64,000 nucleotides of DNA from Streptococcus varani (GTDB lineage Bacteria > Bacillota > Bacilli > Lactobacillales > Streptococcaceae), in NCBI RefSeq assembly GCF_001375655.1, contig NZ_CTEN01000003.1, positions 124,001 through 188,000 on the forward strand, given 5' to 3'. A program made the position numbers and the translations under genes. This document shows positions 53,409 to 62,689 of this stretch, in pieces; positions within the stretch are counted from its first letter, which is position 1; every line of letters starts with the position of its first letter. The notes beneath the pieces were generated by a model. The model made no database searches. It had not been told where the DNA came from and was given only the letters and a program-made list of their open reading frames with translations.

Positions 53409-54277
53409 TTTACTTCTCCTATCAGACGAAGCAAATATTGTCCGTATTCATTTTTCTTAAGTGGTTGTGCCAAGTTATGTACTTGTTCTTTGGAAATATA
53501 ACCCATACGATAAGCAATTTCCTCCAAGTTAGCTACTTGTACATTTTGCAAGCGTTGAACTGTCTCGATGTACTGAGCAGCTTCTAAGAGACTCTCATGT
53601 GTCCCAGTATCCAACCAAGCAAAACCACGTCCCATAAGCTCAACAGACAAGTCCCCACGTTCCAAGTAAGCCTTATTGACATCTGTAATTTCCAATTCGC
53701 CACGAGGAGATGGCTTGATATTTTTGGCAATTTCTACCACATCATTATCATAGAAATAGAGACCCGTTACTGCGAAATCTGATTTTGGTACTTCTGGCTT
53801 TTCTTCGATGGAAATAGCATTCATTTCATCATCAAATTCAACAACTCCAAAACGTTCCGGATCTTTCACTTGGTATCCGAAAACTGTTGCCCCTTTGTCT
53901 TTCCCAGCAGCTCGTTGCAACATCTTAGTCAAACCATTTCCATGGAAGATATTATCTCCGAGAACCAAAGCAACATTATCATCACCGATAAAATCTTCGC
54001 CGATGATAAAAGCTTGTGCCAAGCCATCTGGACTTGGTTGTACAGCATAAGAAAGAGAAATACCCAATTCCGATCCATCACCAAGCATATCCTCAAAGCG
54101 TGGTAAATCTTGTGGAGTAGAAATAATCAAAATATCTTTAATTCCAGCCAACATCAGAATAGACAGTGGATAGTAAATCATCGGTTTGTCATAGATGGGC
54201 ATGAGTTGTTTTGAAGCAGCGCGAGTCAGCGGATAGAGACGAGTTCCCGAGCCACCTGCAAGAATAATACCTTTCAT
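53405..54277 (-). CDS. rmlA: glucose-1-phosphate thymidylyltransferase
   Basis: 290 residues; nucleotidyltransferase with [25 protein letters not shown] and LGDNIFHG. It makes dTDP-glucose, the first step to dTDP-rhamnose, and heads the rml operon. The promoter is at 54314-54342. Confidence 0.97.
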   Translation of the reverse strand: MKGIILAGGSGTRLYPLTRAASKQLMPIYDKPMIYYPLSILMLAGIKDILIISTPQDLPRFEDMLGDGSELGISLSYAVQPSPDGLAQAFIIGEDFIGDDNVALVLGDNIFHGNGLTKMLQRAAGKDKGATVFGYQVKDPERFGVVEFDDEMNAISIEEKPEVPKSDFAVTGLYFYDNDVVEIAKNIKPSPRGELEITDVNKAYLERGDLSVELMGRGFAWLDTGTHESLLEAAQYIETVQRLQNVQVANLEEIAYRMGYISKEQVHNLAQPLKKNEYGQYLLRLIGEVK

Positions 54278-54313
54278 TCTAGATACCTTCCATCATTTTA
54301 TTATAATCAATAC

Positions 54314-54342
54314 ATTATAACATACTTTAAAAAGACTGTCAT
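54314..54342 (-). promoter_or_regulatory. promoter of rmlA-rmlC
   Basis: ATGACA (54337-54342), 17 bp, TATAAT (54314-54319) on the minus strand. Confidence 0.7.
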
Positions 54343-54362
54343 CTCGCAATCTTGGTTGGCTT

Positions 54363-54572
54363 TTACACAAAAAAGGGGAGCATCCCCCTCGCTTTCTTAG
54401 TAATTTCTAATTTTCCTACTTCCCAGATTCCTTTGTAAAAAGAAAGGATAAGACTTTGCTTGAGCCCTCTCGGTAGGCCTAATGACTCCTCAAACGCAAA
54501 AGTCTCCTCTAAACCACTGACCCAAGTAGTTTCTTTGGCTTGCTCCTGTAAAATATCAAAAATAATTGACTG
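54363..54572 (-). pseudogene. C-terminal remnant of an unidentified gene
   Basis: A 69-codon minus-strand frame without a start codon reads like real protein (QEQAKETTWVSGLEETFAF, then SLILSFYKGIWEVGKLEI) and ends at TAA 54363. An in-frame stop precedes it. A GGGG-AGCAT-CCCC hairpin with a T-run (54375-54388) overlaps its end. No family is recognised. Confidence 0.35.
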
Positions 54573-54752
54573 TTATTCCATCCTTAATGGTTTGACAAAA
54601 CGGCAGGTTTGATTAGGTTACCACTCACAAAAATAATGATCGTTAAGACCAAATACTCTTTGGACTGATAGCAAATGAACAAGCCCTAATCAAACTGGAT
54701 TGGCTAAGATTTGTAGGATTTCTACTTATATTTTATTGATTTTTCTTATCTT

Positions 54753-55577
54753 TTAACCCAAAGCTACATCTAAAATCATCATGATGACAAAACCCATCAT
54801 AAGACCCAATGTCGCAAGGTCTGTATTGCCATTGGTCTGAGACTCTGGAATCAATTCTTCCACTACTACAAAGATCATAGCTCCAGCTGCAAAAGAGAGA
54901 GCATATGGCAAGATTGGTGTCATATAGATTACCGCAACTGCTCCGATGACTGCCGCAATTGGTTCAACAATAGCCGACATGGCACCCCAGAAAAAAGCCT
55001 CTTTCCGCGATTTTCCGTCTGTTCGAATAGGGATGGATAGGGCTGATCCTTCAGGAATATTTTGCAAGCCAATCCCCAAGGCTAGTCCTAGCGCACCAAT
55101 ATAGGCAGCCTGGCTGTAATTGTTGGCTAGGGCACCAAAGGTCACCCCTACTGCCAAGCCCTCAGGAATATTGTGAATCGTAATGGCCAGAAAGAGAAGA
55201 GTTGTCTTGGAAAGGCGCCTCCTTTCTTCCTTTCTTCCGCCTTCAGCCTTGGCAAGCTCATTTCCCAAGTGTAAATGCGGTATGATAGCATCAATAAAGC
55301 GTAAGAAATAACCACCCAAAAGAAAACCAACTGCTGCCGGAATCCAAGACCAAGCACCGTAACTTTCTTCAGCATAAGTAATAGATGGTGCCAAAAGAGA
55401 CCAGAAAGAGGCCGCAATCATAACACCTGCCGCAAACCCCTGCATGGTATCCAGTAATTTTCGACTAATCTGTTTAAAAAAGAAGACAATAGCAGAACCG
55501 ATAATCGTACAGGTCCAGGTAAATAAACCAGCTAAAAATGCCTGTAAAACAACGGACTGCTCCGCAAACCAATCCAT
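54753..55577 (-). CDS. ZIP-family divalent metal transporter (GufA/ZupT-like)
   Basis: 274 residues with 8 membrane helices. Metal-site motifs: HNIPEGLAVGV in helix 4 and QNIPEGSAL in helix 5, plus a His-containing loop (IPHLHLGNEL). ZIP carriers bring Zn, Fe or Mn into the cytoplasm. The second in-frame ATG (55577) is taken as start because AGGG is 6 bp before it; the first ATG abuts the ribosome site. Confidence 0.9.
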   Translation of the reverse strand: MDWFAEQSVVLQAFLAGLFTWTCTIIGSAIVFFFKQISRKLLDTMQGFAAGVMIAASFWSLLAPSITYAEESYGAWSWIPAAVGFLLGGYFLRFIDAIIPHLHLGNELAKAEGGRKEERRRLSKTTLLFLAITIHNIPEGLAVGVTFGALANNYSQAAYIGALGLALGIGLQNIPEGSALSIPIRTDGKSRKEAFFWGAMSAIVEPIAAVIGAVAVIYMTPILPYALSFAAGAMIFVVVEELIPESQTNGNTDLATLGLMMGFVIMMILDVALG

Positions 55578-55731
55578 GAACATCCCTCACTTTCCCTTTG
55601 ATAGTACTGTATTTCCAGATTTTTTTCAAGTATTTTTTTGAAAAAAACTTAAGACAAAAGAGGCAAATAGTTGTTAGATAAAAATCTCTTTCAGAGTCTA
55701 AGTTAAGCCACTAGAAGTAACCAATGTAAAA

Positions 55732-55766
55732 AAGAGTATGGCTGATTAAATTCTGCCAATACTCTT
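55732..55766 (-). terminator. terminator of the recJ/apt-to-nif3 group
   Basis: AAGAGTATGGC with its complement around a 12-nt loop, overlapping the nif3-like stop, then a short T-run on the minus strand. Confidence 0.65.
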
Positions 55767-56559
55767 ATAGGTGTCTGAATGGATTGGTAGAAACGGTCGA
55801 AGCCAGAATTTCAAGCTCCCAATCCTTTTCATCTTTCCATTCCAGCAATTTTTCAGTGATTTTTTCGATAAAAAGAACTTCGATATGATGGCCTGGATCG
55901 ATACCCAAAAGGCCCTGCGTCAACATTTCTTGACCCGTGTGATAATAGATATCGCCTGTAATGAGGACATCCGCCCCTTTAGCAAGAGCATCCTTGTAAA
56001 AACTATCGCCCGAACCACAGCAGATGGCGACACGGTTAATATATTGCTGGGCTTGATGATGATAGGTAACCAAACGAACAGCATCCAAGTTAAACGTCGA
56101 TTTGACTTTGAGAGCCAATTCTTCTAACGTCTGCTCCACAACCGTACCTACTCTACCCAGACCATGACCTGGAATTGTTTCATGGAGTACCTCTGTATCT
56201 CGAATCTCTAAAAGCTCACAAAACCAATCATTGAGACCACCGTCGACCACATCTATATCCGTGTGGCTAACATATACAGCAATGTCATTCTTGACCAAGT
56301 TAAGATAAATCTGAGTTTGCAGATCATCTGCCACTAGATTTTTCAAAGGCTTGAAGATCGGGGCATGTTTGACGATAATCAAATCAACTTTCTTATCGAT
56401 CGCTTCTGCTACTGTCGTTTCACGAATATCCAAAGCCACCATGATGCGTTTGACTTCCTTGTTCAATGTACCAATCTGCAAACCTGACACATCACCCTCT
56501 ATGGAAAGATGGGGAGGACAAAAGTCTTGATAAGCTTGGATCACTTGGCTAGCTAACAT
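55765..56559 (-). CDS. Nif3-like dinuclear metal centre protein
   Basis: 264 residues of the Nif3/YqfO family. Metal-ligand stretches are [17 protein letters not shown] and DPGHHIEV, with [24 protein letters not shown]. It forms toroidal hexamers; the substrate is not established. It overlaps trmK by 11 bp, a widespread pairing. Confidence 0.92.
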   Translation of the reverse strand: MLASQVIQAYQDFCPPHLSIEGDVSGLQIGTLNKEVKRIMVALDIRETTVAEAIDKKVDLIIVKHAPIFKPLKNLVADDLQTQIYLNLVKNDIAVYVSHTDIDVVDGGLNDWFCELLEIRDTEVLHETIPGHGLGRVGTVVEQTLEELALKVKSTFNLDAVRLVTYHHQAQQYINRVAICCGSGDSFYKDALAKGADVLITGDIYYHTGQEMLTQGLLGIDPGHHIEVLFIEKITEKLLEWKDEKDWELEILASTVSTNPFRHL

Positions 56560-57232
56560 GAAGAACCTCCTTGATGGCAGTGATTTTTTCTTGAAGAGCT
56601 AAGATATCATCCTGATGGTCAGCTGGAATCCTTGCCAAAGAATGACTGATTTTTTTCAGTTCAGTTTGCCATTTTTCAATAAAAACACTTGATTTTTCCT
56701 GCATCAAATATGGACCGAAGCGCCTTTCAAGTTTGGAAAGTTTCATCTGGCCTGGCTCAACCACTAAAATCTCATAGAATTTCTTATTTTCTGTCAACAT
56801 CTCTTCTGCCACAATCCGAAAACCATGGTCAGATAACCAGTCACGCAGTTCGTCTTCACGATTATTAGGTTGTAAAACCAAGCGTTTGATACTTGACAAC
56901 TTATCCAAATCAGCAACTAAAATATCCGCAATCAATCGACCACCCATACCAGCAATGGTAATGGTGTCAATCTGGTCATCTTTTTCAATGGCAGCTAAAC
57001 CATTAGCAAGGCGAACCTGAACTTGCTCCTCTTCACCAGCCTGAGCCACATTGGTCAAAGCCGACTGATAAGGGCCCTGAACAACCTCACCGGCCACGGC
57101 AAAATCAATCAGATCATTTTCTACTAAAAAAAGAGGGAGATAAGCATGGTCACTCCCTAAATCAGCAAGGCGCGCCTTCTCAGGTACATAGGCTGCCACT
57201 GCTGCTAAACGTTTTGATAATTTTGTTTCCAT
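56549..57232 (-). CDS. trmK: tRNA (adenine22-N1)-methyltransferase
   Basis: 227 residues: a Rossmann methyltransferase with [16 protein letters not shown] as SAM site, [14 protein letters not shown] and LQPNNRE, then a C-terminal coiled coil. It methylates N1 of A22 in tRNA. One base separates it from dnaD. Confidence 0.94.
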   Translation of the reverse strand: METKLSKRLAAVAAYVPEKARLADLGSDHAYLPLFLVENDLIDFAVAGEVVQGPYQSALTNVAQAGEEEQVQVRLANGLAAIEKDDQIDTITIAGMGGRLIADILVADLDKLSSIKRLVLQPNNREDELRDWLSDHGFRIVAEEMLTENKKFYEILVVEPGQMKLSKLERRFGPYLMQEKSSVFIEKWQTELKKISHSLARIPADHQDDILALQEKITAIKEVLHVS

Positions 57233-57233
57233 T

Positions 57234-57905
57234 TTAATCTTTCCAAAGATTCATTGCATCCATAAAGTCCTTTGAAACCGTCACAGACTTGGTCTGCTGA
57301 GCTTCTCGTTCGGCATTTTTTGCCTCTACTTGATTGGGAGTTGTAATCCCTTCTCGACGCCAGTTGCGGAGAATTGCTTGGATGTAGCGCCAATTGGTTT
57401 TATTGTTAAAGACTGCCTCCCGCAAGGCTAGACGAACCAAGTCAATGGAGGTCTTATCCTCTTGAAGGGTCTTTTGCAAATCTTCGATTTCAAAAGGGGA
57501 TAAAAAACGACCCAATTCACGCTCAAAATCAGCCACCAACGTCTTAAACTCATTGGGAGAATGCGTTTTTTCCGTCTTAGCACCTTGCAATAACTGATCT
57601 AATTTTTCTAGAGCAGGCATGGCATCGCAAATCATTTCAATTTCACGTTCCAATTCGATGGTTTTAAATTGGAGCAAACCTGCTTCCTGTAAGGTTTCAA
57701 TAGAACGATTCACTTCAGCTAAACTTTTTCCGATTGCCTGTGAGATTTGGCTGGAAGCTATTTCTTCCAATTTACCAGTGTTTTGAAAAAAGAAAAATTG
57801 CCAGACTAAAAAATCATCTGCTGATGGAAATAAGTCCTTAAAATGAAATAGTAAAGCACTTGGTAGTACCAAGTTGCCTGACCGATATTGTTGTGAAAGT
57901 TTCAT
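57234..57905 (-). CDS. dnaD: DnaD-family replication protein
   Basis: About 223 residues. An N-terminal winged helix (LPSALLFHFKDLFPSADDFLVWQFFFFQ) at 10-110 and the C-terminal DnaD domain (LGRFLSPFEIEDL ... NNKTNWRYIQAIL RNW) at about 125-200. DnaD helps load helicase at restart/initiation in Firmicutes. The ATG at 57905 has AGAGG 5 bp upstream; a longer reading frame upstream enters metA and is rejected. Confidence 0.93.
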   Translation of the reverse strand: MKLSQQYRSGNLVLPSALLFHFKDLFPSADDFLVWQFFFFQNTGKLEEIASSQISQAIGKSLAEVNRSIETLQEAGLLQFKTIELEREIEMICDAMPALEKLDQLLQGAKTEKTHSPNEFKTLVADFERELGRFLSPFEIEDLQKTLQEDKTSIDLVRLALREAVFNNKTNWRYIQAILRNWRREGITTPNQVEAKNAEREAQQTKSVTVSKDFMDAMNLWKD

Positions 57906-57913
57906 AATTCCTC

Positions 57914-58855
57914 TTATAAACTCGCAGAATGTGAAGATAACTCCACCATATTCCAATCATAGGGGGTCTCTTGATAAACCGCATAATTGATCCAATTGTT
58001 AAAAAATTGCGCTGCAGCCAAGTTCCAAGTGAGGGCTGGTCTCGAATCGGGATTCTTGCCCTTAAAATAGTTGACAGGCAAGTGCGGTTTCAGTCCCGCA
58101 CCAAGATCCCTGTGATACTCTTTGGCAAGAGTATCGCGATCGTATTCTAAATGACCAAAACTGTAGACTTCTCGCATATCTTTTGTGGCTAAAACAGACA
58201 ATCCGACATCATCACCACTTGCTAGCACTTCTAGGTGGTCCATACCATCAATATCTTCTTTTCTAACCTCTGTATAACGGGAATGAGGTGCTGTATAGAC
58301 ATCATCAAAACCACGCATAAGCGGACTATCTGTGTTGATTACCTCTTGGGAATAAACGCCAGATAACTTTTCTGACATGTTGTGTTTTTCAATCCCATAA
58401 CGAGCATAAAGACCTGCTTGTGCTCCCCAACAAATATGAAGGGTTGAATAAACATGATCTTTAGACCAGTCCAATAATGCAACTAATTCTTGCCAGTAAT
58501 CCACTTCCTCAAAGGCAAGATTTTCTACTGGTGCACCTGTAATGATGAGACCATCATAAAACTTGTCTTGGACTTGTTCAAATGTTTTATAAAATTGCTC
58601 CATGTGGCTTTCATGAGTCGTTTTGGAACGATGAGTGACCATATACAAAAATTCAACTTCCAACTGCAAAGGCGTATTGGCCAAAAGCCGTAAAAGTTGA
58701 GTTTCTGTCACAATTTTTTGGGGCATAAGATTAAGAATGAGAATATTCAAGGGCCGGATGTCCTGGTGCTTAGCACGGCTGTCATCCATAACAAAAATAT
58801 TCTCAGTTCGTAATATATCTACTGCAGGTAGGGATTTCTCTATCTTAATTGGCAT
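57914..58855 (-). CDS. metA: homoserine O-acetyltransferase (MetA type)
   Basis: 313 residues. Catalytic Cys142 is in HICWGAQAG, with His235 and Glu237 in SFGHLEYD. Position 111 is Glu (GAPVE), the residue that in characterised MetA enzymes favours acetyl-CoA over succinyl-CoA, so acetyl-homoserine is the likely product. First step of methionine synthesis. The ATG at 58855 gives the family start [15 protein letters not shown] and has GAAGGGA upstream. Confidence 0.95.
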   Translation of the reverse strand: MPIKIEKSLPAVDILRTENIFVMDDSRAKHQDIRPLNILILNLMPQKIVTETQLLRLLANTPLQLEVEFLYMVTHRSKTTHESHMEQFYKTFEQVQDKFYDGLIITGAPVENLAFEEVDYWQELVALLDWSKDHVYSTLHICWGAQAGLYARYGIEKHNMSEKLSGVYSQEVINTDSPLMRGFDDVYTAPHSRYTEVRKEDIDGMDHLEVLASGDDVGLSVLATKDMREVYSFGHLEYDRDTLAKEYHRDLGAGLKPHLPVNYFKGKNPDSRPALTWNLAAAQFFNNWINYAVYQETPYDWNMVELSSHSASL

Positions 58856-58980
58856 TATTATCTTCCCTTCATCACTTCTTATCCTATCGCATAAAACAAT
58901 TATACAATAGGTCAACAGACTTGTCACTTTGGAAGAAATTAGACTGTATTATAGTTATAAACTATAACCGAAACAGTTTT

Positions 58981-59499
58981 TTAGCCAGGGAAGTTCATCA
59001 AGACCTTCATATCGTAATCACCAACTACTTGACGACCACCAAGACCATCCAACTCAATCAGGAAGGCACAACCAGCAACTACACCGCCCAAGCGTTCAAT
59101 CATATCAACAGTCGCTTTAACGGTTCCACCAGTTGCTAAAAGATCATCAACAATGAGAACACGTTGTCCTGGTTTGATGGCATCCGCATGCATGGTCAAT
59201 GTATCAACGCCATACTCTTTTTCATAATCCGATGAAATCACTTCACGAGGCAATTTGCCTGGTTTACGAACTGGTGCAAAACCAATTCCCAACTCAAAGG
59301 CAACTGGACAACCAACGATAAAACCACGCGCTTCTGGACCAACAATCATATCAATTTGTTTATTGGTAGCGTATTGGACGATTTCACGAATGGCATAACT
59401 GTATGCATTTCCATCAGCCATTAAAGGCGAGATATCACGGAAGGTAATCCCTTCTTGTGGGTAATTTTCAATGGATGCAATGTAATCTTCTAATTTCAT
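58981..59499 (-). CDS. apt: adenine phosphoribosyltransferase
   Basis: 172 residues. The PRPP site is [13 protein letters not shown], with [14 protein letters not shown] as second signature. It salvages adenine to AMP. An extended -10 (TATAAT at 59533-59538) precedes it. Confidence 0.97.
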   Translation of the reverse strand: MKLEDYIASIENYPQEGITFRDISPLMADGNAYSYAIREIVQYATNKQIDMIVGPEARGFIVGCPVAFELGIGFAPVRKPGKLPREVISSDYEKEYGVDTLTMHADAIKPGQRVLIVDDLLATGGTVKATVDMIERLGGVVAGCAFLIELDGLGGRQVVGDYDMKVLMNFPG

Positions 59500-59532
59500 T
59501 TTAAACTCTCTTTATTTTTTGTTTTACTCTTC

Positions 59533-59538
59533 ATTATA
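59533..59538 (-). promoter_or_regulatory. extended -10 of apt
   Basis: TGCTATAAT context on the minus strand, 34 bp before the apt start. Confidence 0.55.
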
Positions 59539-59647
59539 GCATATTTCTAAAGAAAGGCGCTTTGAAAAAGTTCATATTTATATTTCCTCTGAGGAAAGAG
59601 TGAGAATCGTGTACTCTATGTTTCTCATTTCATTCTCCTTAGAAAAT

Positions 59648-61846
59648 CTACTGTTTCAACCAATCATATATCTCTTGAGGGGTTCCCAGTGCCATGAGTT
59701 CCTGAAACCGAACGGTTTCTTTTAAGTCTTGATAGATTTGGCTTTCTGAGATGTCACGTTTTTGGGCCTCTTTGTTGACAGACATGATGCCGTCTGTGAT
59801 GGTCACAAATTCCAATTCTTGAAAAATCTGCACCATCTTAACCAGTAAAATATACGGAATTTTGAGGTAATCAGCTAATTCCTTCAGTTTGTAGCGAACA
59901 TCAAATTCTGGAAATTGGTAGATGGCCTTATAAAACTTAGCAAACTGTTCCCTAGTACCATAACCAGTCAGATAATAGTCTTGTTTAATCTGGTTTTTAA
60001 AATAAATAGCTTGAAAATCTTTATCCATAAACAAGGCTCTTAAATCAGCTGCTTTTTCAGGAATCTCAAGAAGAACGACACTATCGCTTTGGATATCCTG
60101 ACTTAAGATAGGAACAGAAGCAGGAAGTTGGTTGGTTTTAGCTCGAATGTCAAAGAGTTGGACACCATTCACACGAGCATCAACCAAGATGAGCTGGATA
60201 CTGGTATTGCCATTCCATTGATTGACAGATAGTTGGACAGCTAGTTCTAAGTTCTTAACCTGAGTGTATTCTTGCGCTAGCTTCCCTTGACCAAAGGCCA
60301 CTAAATCAACCGAAACCTCCCCTTTTTGAAGGCGCAGTTTCAGATGAAGATTATCCTGACCCATAGTCCTAGCTGATTCAACATGAAAGTCTCTCAAATA
60401 AAAAGTTGGTTTTGCATAATCCATCCCAAAGGGAGCTAGTTTAGCCAGCGACTTGACAGTCTCCAAACTTAGTTGACCTAAATCCAGCTCCTCATCCAGA
60501 ACCAGTTTGGCTTTGCTGGTCAGATCCAAGTTCTGTTCAATAATAAAATGCGCTAGTGCAGTTGAGACCGCATCTAAATGTTCGACCGATAAGGTCATAC
60601 CTGCAGCCCCACTATGACCTCCAAAAGCTAGAAAGAGATGACGATTTTCATTAAGAGCCTGAAAAATATCCACTGCTTCTGGAGAACGAGCCGATCCCTT
60701 GGCTAAACCATCTTGAATGGATAAAACGATAATCGGTTGCTGCAATTCTTCTAAGAGGAGACCCGCAACAATCCCTAAAACACCCGGATTCCAGCCCTCA
60801 GCAGCCAATACTTGAACAGGTTTCTCCGGATTGACCATCGCTCGAGCTTGGTCATAAATGTCCTGAACAAGGGCTTTGCGATCCGTATTTTTTTTATCCA
60901 CCATCTTAGCAATACCAGCTACTTCTTCCTCATCGAAACCAGTCAAGAGTTCAGCAGCGGGATTGGGATCGTCCAGTCGACCCAGAGCATTGAGTCGAGG
61001 TGCTAGTTGAAAACCAACCGTTTCCTCGTCCAAGTTTACTGGATCAACACCAGCCAATTTCAATAATTCCTGAAGACCAACCCGTTCTGTTTGCTTAAGG
61101 ACAGATAAACCATACTGGACCATAATACGATTTTCATCCGTCAAGGAAACCATATCTGCAATCGTTCCAATAGCCACTAAATCTAAAAATTCCACCTGAA
61201 CCTGTTCCAGAAGAGCTGTAGCCAATTTGAAGGCAACTCCACAACCCGCCAAATGCTTGAAAGGATAGTGACCAGATGGATGTTCGGGATGGACAATGGC
61301 ATAGGCATCTGGTAGTTGTTCTGGAAGCGAATGGTGGTCGGTTACAATGACGTCAACATCCATTTCTTGAGCATAAGAAATAGCCTCGTGTCCTGCTACC
61401 CCATTGTCCACTGTTACAATCAGGGAAATTCCCTCTTGTTCAATAAAATACTTATAAATCGACTGATTGGGACCATAGCCATCTGTAAAGCGGTTTGGTA
61501 AATAAACCTGGCATTCCGCTCCCATCTCTTCTAAAGCTTCTTTAAGAATAGAAGCGGAGGTCATCCCATCCGCATCATAGTCACCATAGACAAGAATGCG
61601 TTCATCATTTTCAATTGCCTGACGAATCCGCTCGACTGCTCTATCCATATCATGTAATAAATATGGATCATGCAACTGGTCCAAAGAAGGATGCAAAAAA
61701 GTCTCCAAAGCATCCGCTGTTTGAACCCCTCTTTCATAAAGAATCTGAGCCGCCAAGACATCCAAACCCTCTTTTTTTGCCGCTTTTATAAATGTTTGAT
61801 CTGAAAAACCAGGCATCAACTCCCAGTCATATTTTGATAAAATCAC
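59648..61846 (-). CDS. recJ: single-stranded-DNA exonuclease RecJ
   Basis: 732 residues. Phosphoesterase motifs: VYGDYDADGMTS (I), TVDNGVAGHEA (II), VTDHHSLPE (III) and HPEHP (IV), with the DHHA1 domain containing FGGHSGAAGMTL near residue 416. The C-terminal 170 residues are the OB-like/Firmicute extension. It degrades 5' ssDNA ends in repair. It starts with GTG (61846) behind AGGAG at 7 nt spacing, and TATAAT at 61876-61881 (extended -10) is the promoter. Confidence 0.96.
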   Translation of the reverse strand: MILSKYDWELMPGFSDQTFIKAAKKEGLDVLAAQILYERGVQTADALETFLHPSLDQLHDPYLLHDMDRAVERIRQAIENDERILVYGDYDADGMTSASILKEALEEMGAECQVYLPNRFTDGYGPNQSIYKYFIEQEGISLIVTVDNGVAGHEAISYAQEMDVDVIVTDHHSLPEQLPDAYAIVHPEHPSGHYPFKHLAGCGVAFKLATALLEQVQVEFLDLVAIGTIADMVSLTDENRIMVQYGLSVLKQTERVGLQELLKLAGVDPVNLDEETVGFQLAPRLNALGRLDDPNPAAELLTGFDEEEVAGIAKMVDKKNTDRKALVQDIYDQARAMVNPEKPVQVLAAEGWNPGVLGIVAGLLLEELQQPIIVLSIQDGLAKGSARSPEAVDIFQALNENRHLFLAFGGHSGAAGMTLSVEHLDAVSTALAHFIIEQNLDLTSKAKLVLDEELDLGQLSLETVKSLAKLAPFGMDYAKPTFYLRDFHVESARTMGQDNLHLKLRLQKGEVSVDLVAFGQGKLAQEYTQVKNLELAVQLSVNQWNGNTSIQLILVDARVNGVQLFDIRAKTNQLPASVPILSQDIQSDSVVLLEIPEKAADLRALFMDKDFQAIYFKNQIKQDYYLTGYGTREQFAKFYKAIYQFPEFDVRYKLKELADYLKIPYILLVKMVQIFQELEFVTITDGIMSVNKEAQKRDISESQIYQDLKETVRFQELMALGTPQEIYDWLKQ

Positions 61847-61875
61847 AGTCTTGCTCCTTTAAAATGTCGCTTTTT

Positions 61876-61881
61876 ATTATA
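61876..61881 (-). promoter_or_regulatory. extended -10 of recJ
   Basis: TGGTATAAT context on the minus strand, 30 bp before the recJ GTG. Confidence 0.6.
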
Positions 61882-61898
61882 CCATGAAAGCATGAAAA

Positions 61899-61918
61899 AG
61901 ACAGGCATTAGCCTGTCT
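61899..61918. terminator. cls terminator hairpin, copy distal to cls, and left flank repeat of the IS remnant
   Basis: AGACAGGC-ATTA-GCCTGTCT. On the minus strand it is followed by TTTTTCATG, so this copy keeps the T-run. It is identical to 62662-62681. Confidence 0.7.
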
Positions 61919-62661
61919 CAGACTGAAGACAAAGTCCTTGGAATTAGGTTTCTAAGGGCTTTTCTTTGTGAATAGGAGTATAATAAAAGTATCTAGTATG
62001 AGGAGGTTTGGCTATGCTTCATAAGGAAAAACCAGATTACAACCGCAATCAATATGGTTTCTATACACTTGATGACCTTGTTCCAATTGATCATTTCCTT
62101 CGTCAAGTTGATGAGGTGATTGATTTTAACTTCATTTATGAGTTGGTAGAGGACACCTACTCAACCGATAATGGTCGTCCGAGTTTAGATCCTGTCATGC
62201 TGGTTAAAATCCCTCTTATTCAGTGCCTCTATGGTATTCGGTCCATGCGTCAAACTATCAAGGAAATCGAAGTCAATATGGCTTATCGTTGGTTTCTCGG
62301 TCTTACTCTCGATGATAAGGTCCCCCACTTCACTACTTATGGGAAGAATTACAGTAGACGATTTGTGAAGATATCCGACATCAAAAAGGAATGAAGGAGC
62401 TTTATCAGAAGCGTAAGGAAACCATTGAACGGCTCTTTGGAACAGCCAAAGAGTACCATAATTTGCGCTATACAAGAGAAAGAGGAAAGTCCAAAATGGA
62501 AGACAAGGTTGGACTGACCTTGGCATGTCTCAATATCAAAAAACTGGTGAAAATGATGGCTGGGAAGCCTTTTTATTTTGTCCAAATCTGCCAATTTCCA
62601 CCATATTTCGGCAATATACAAAAAAAGACAAACCTCAAAAATGAAGTTTGTCTACAATCTG
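61919..62661 (+). mobile_element. IS1182-family remnant with internal deletion
   Basis: 743 bp bounded by imperfect inverted repeats CAGACTGAAGACAAAGTCC and CAGATTGTAGACAAACTTC. It is flanked by 20-bp direct repeats that are copies of the cls terminator hairpin. A full IS1182-type element would be about twice as long; the catalytic middle of the transposase is gone. Confidence 0.8.
62014..62661 (+). pseudogene. IS1182-family transposase, N- and C-terminal pieces only
   Basis: The first piece (ATG 62014, behind GAGGAGG) encodes the N-terminal domain to HFTTYGKNYSRRF near 62364. The frame then changes, and EDIRHQKGMKELYQKRKETIERLFG (from 62367) begins the C-terminal part up to CLNIKKLVKMM. The central DDE region is missing, so the transposase is inactive. 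Confidence 0.85.
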
Positions 62662-62681
62662 AGACAGGCATTAGCCTGTCT
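62662..62681. terminator. cls terminator hairpin, cls-proximal copy and right flank repeat of the IS remnant
   Basis: The same 20-bp hairpin as 61899-61918, 8 bp after the cls stop. On the minus strand it now runs into the IS end and has lost its T-run, so it may terminate poorly. Confidence 0.65.
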
Positions 62682-62689
62682 GCGTTTCA

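Larger units (their letters stand above)
54278..54752. other. 475-bp region between rmlA and the ZIP gene
   Basis: It holds the rmlA promoter, the terminator hairpin at 54375-54388 and the gene remnant at 54363-54572. The part from 54573 to 54752 shows nothing recognisable. Confidence 0.5.
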
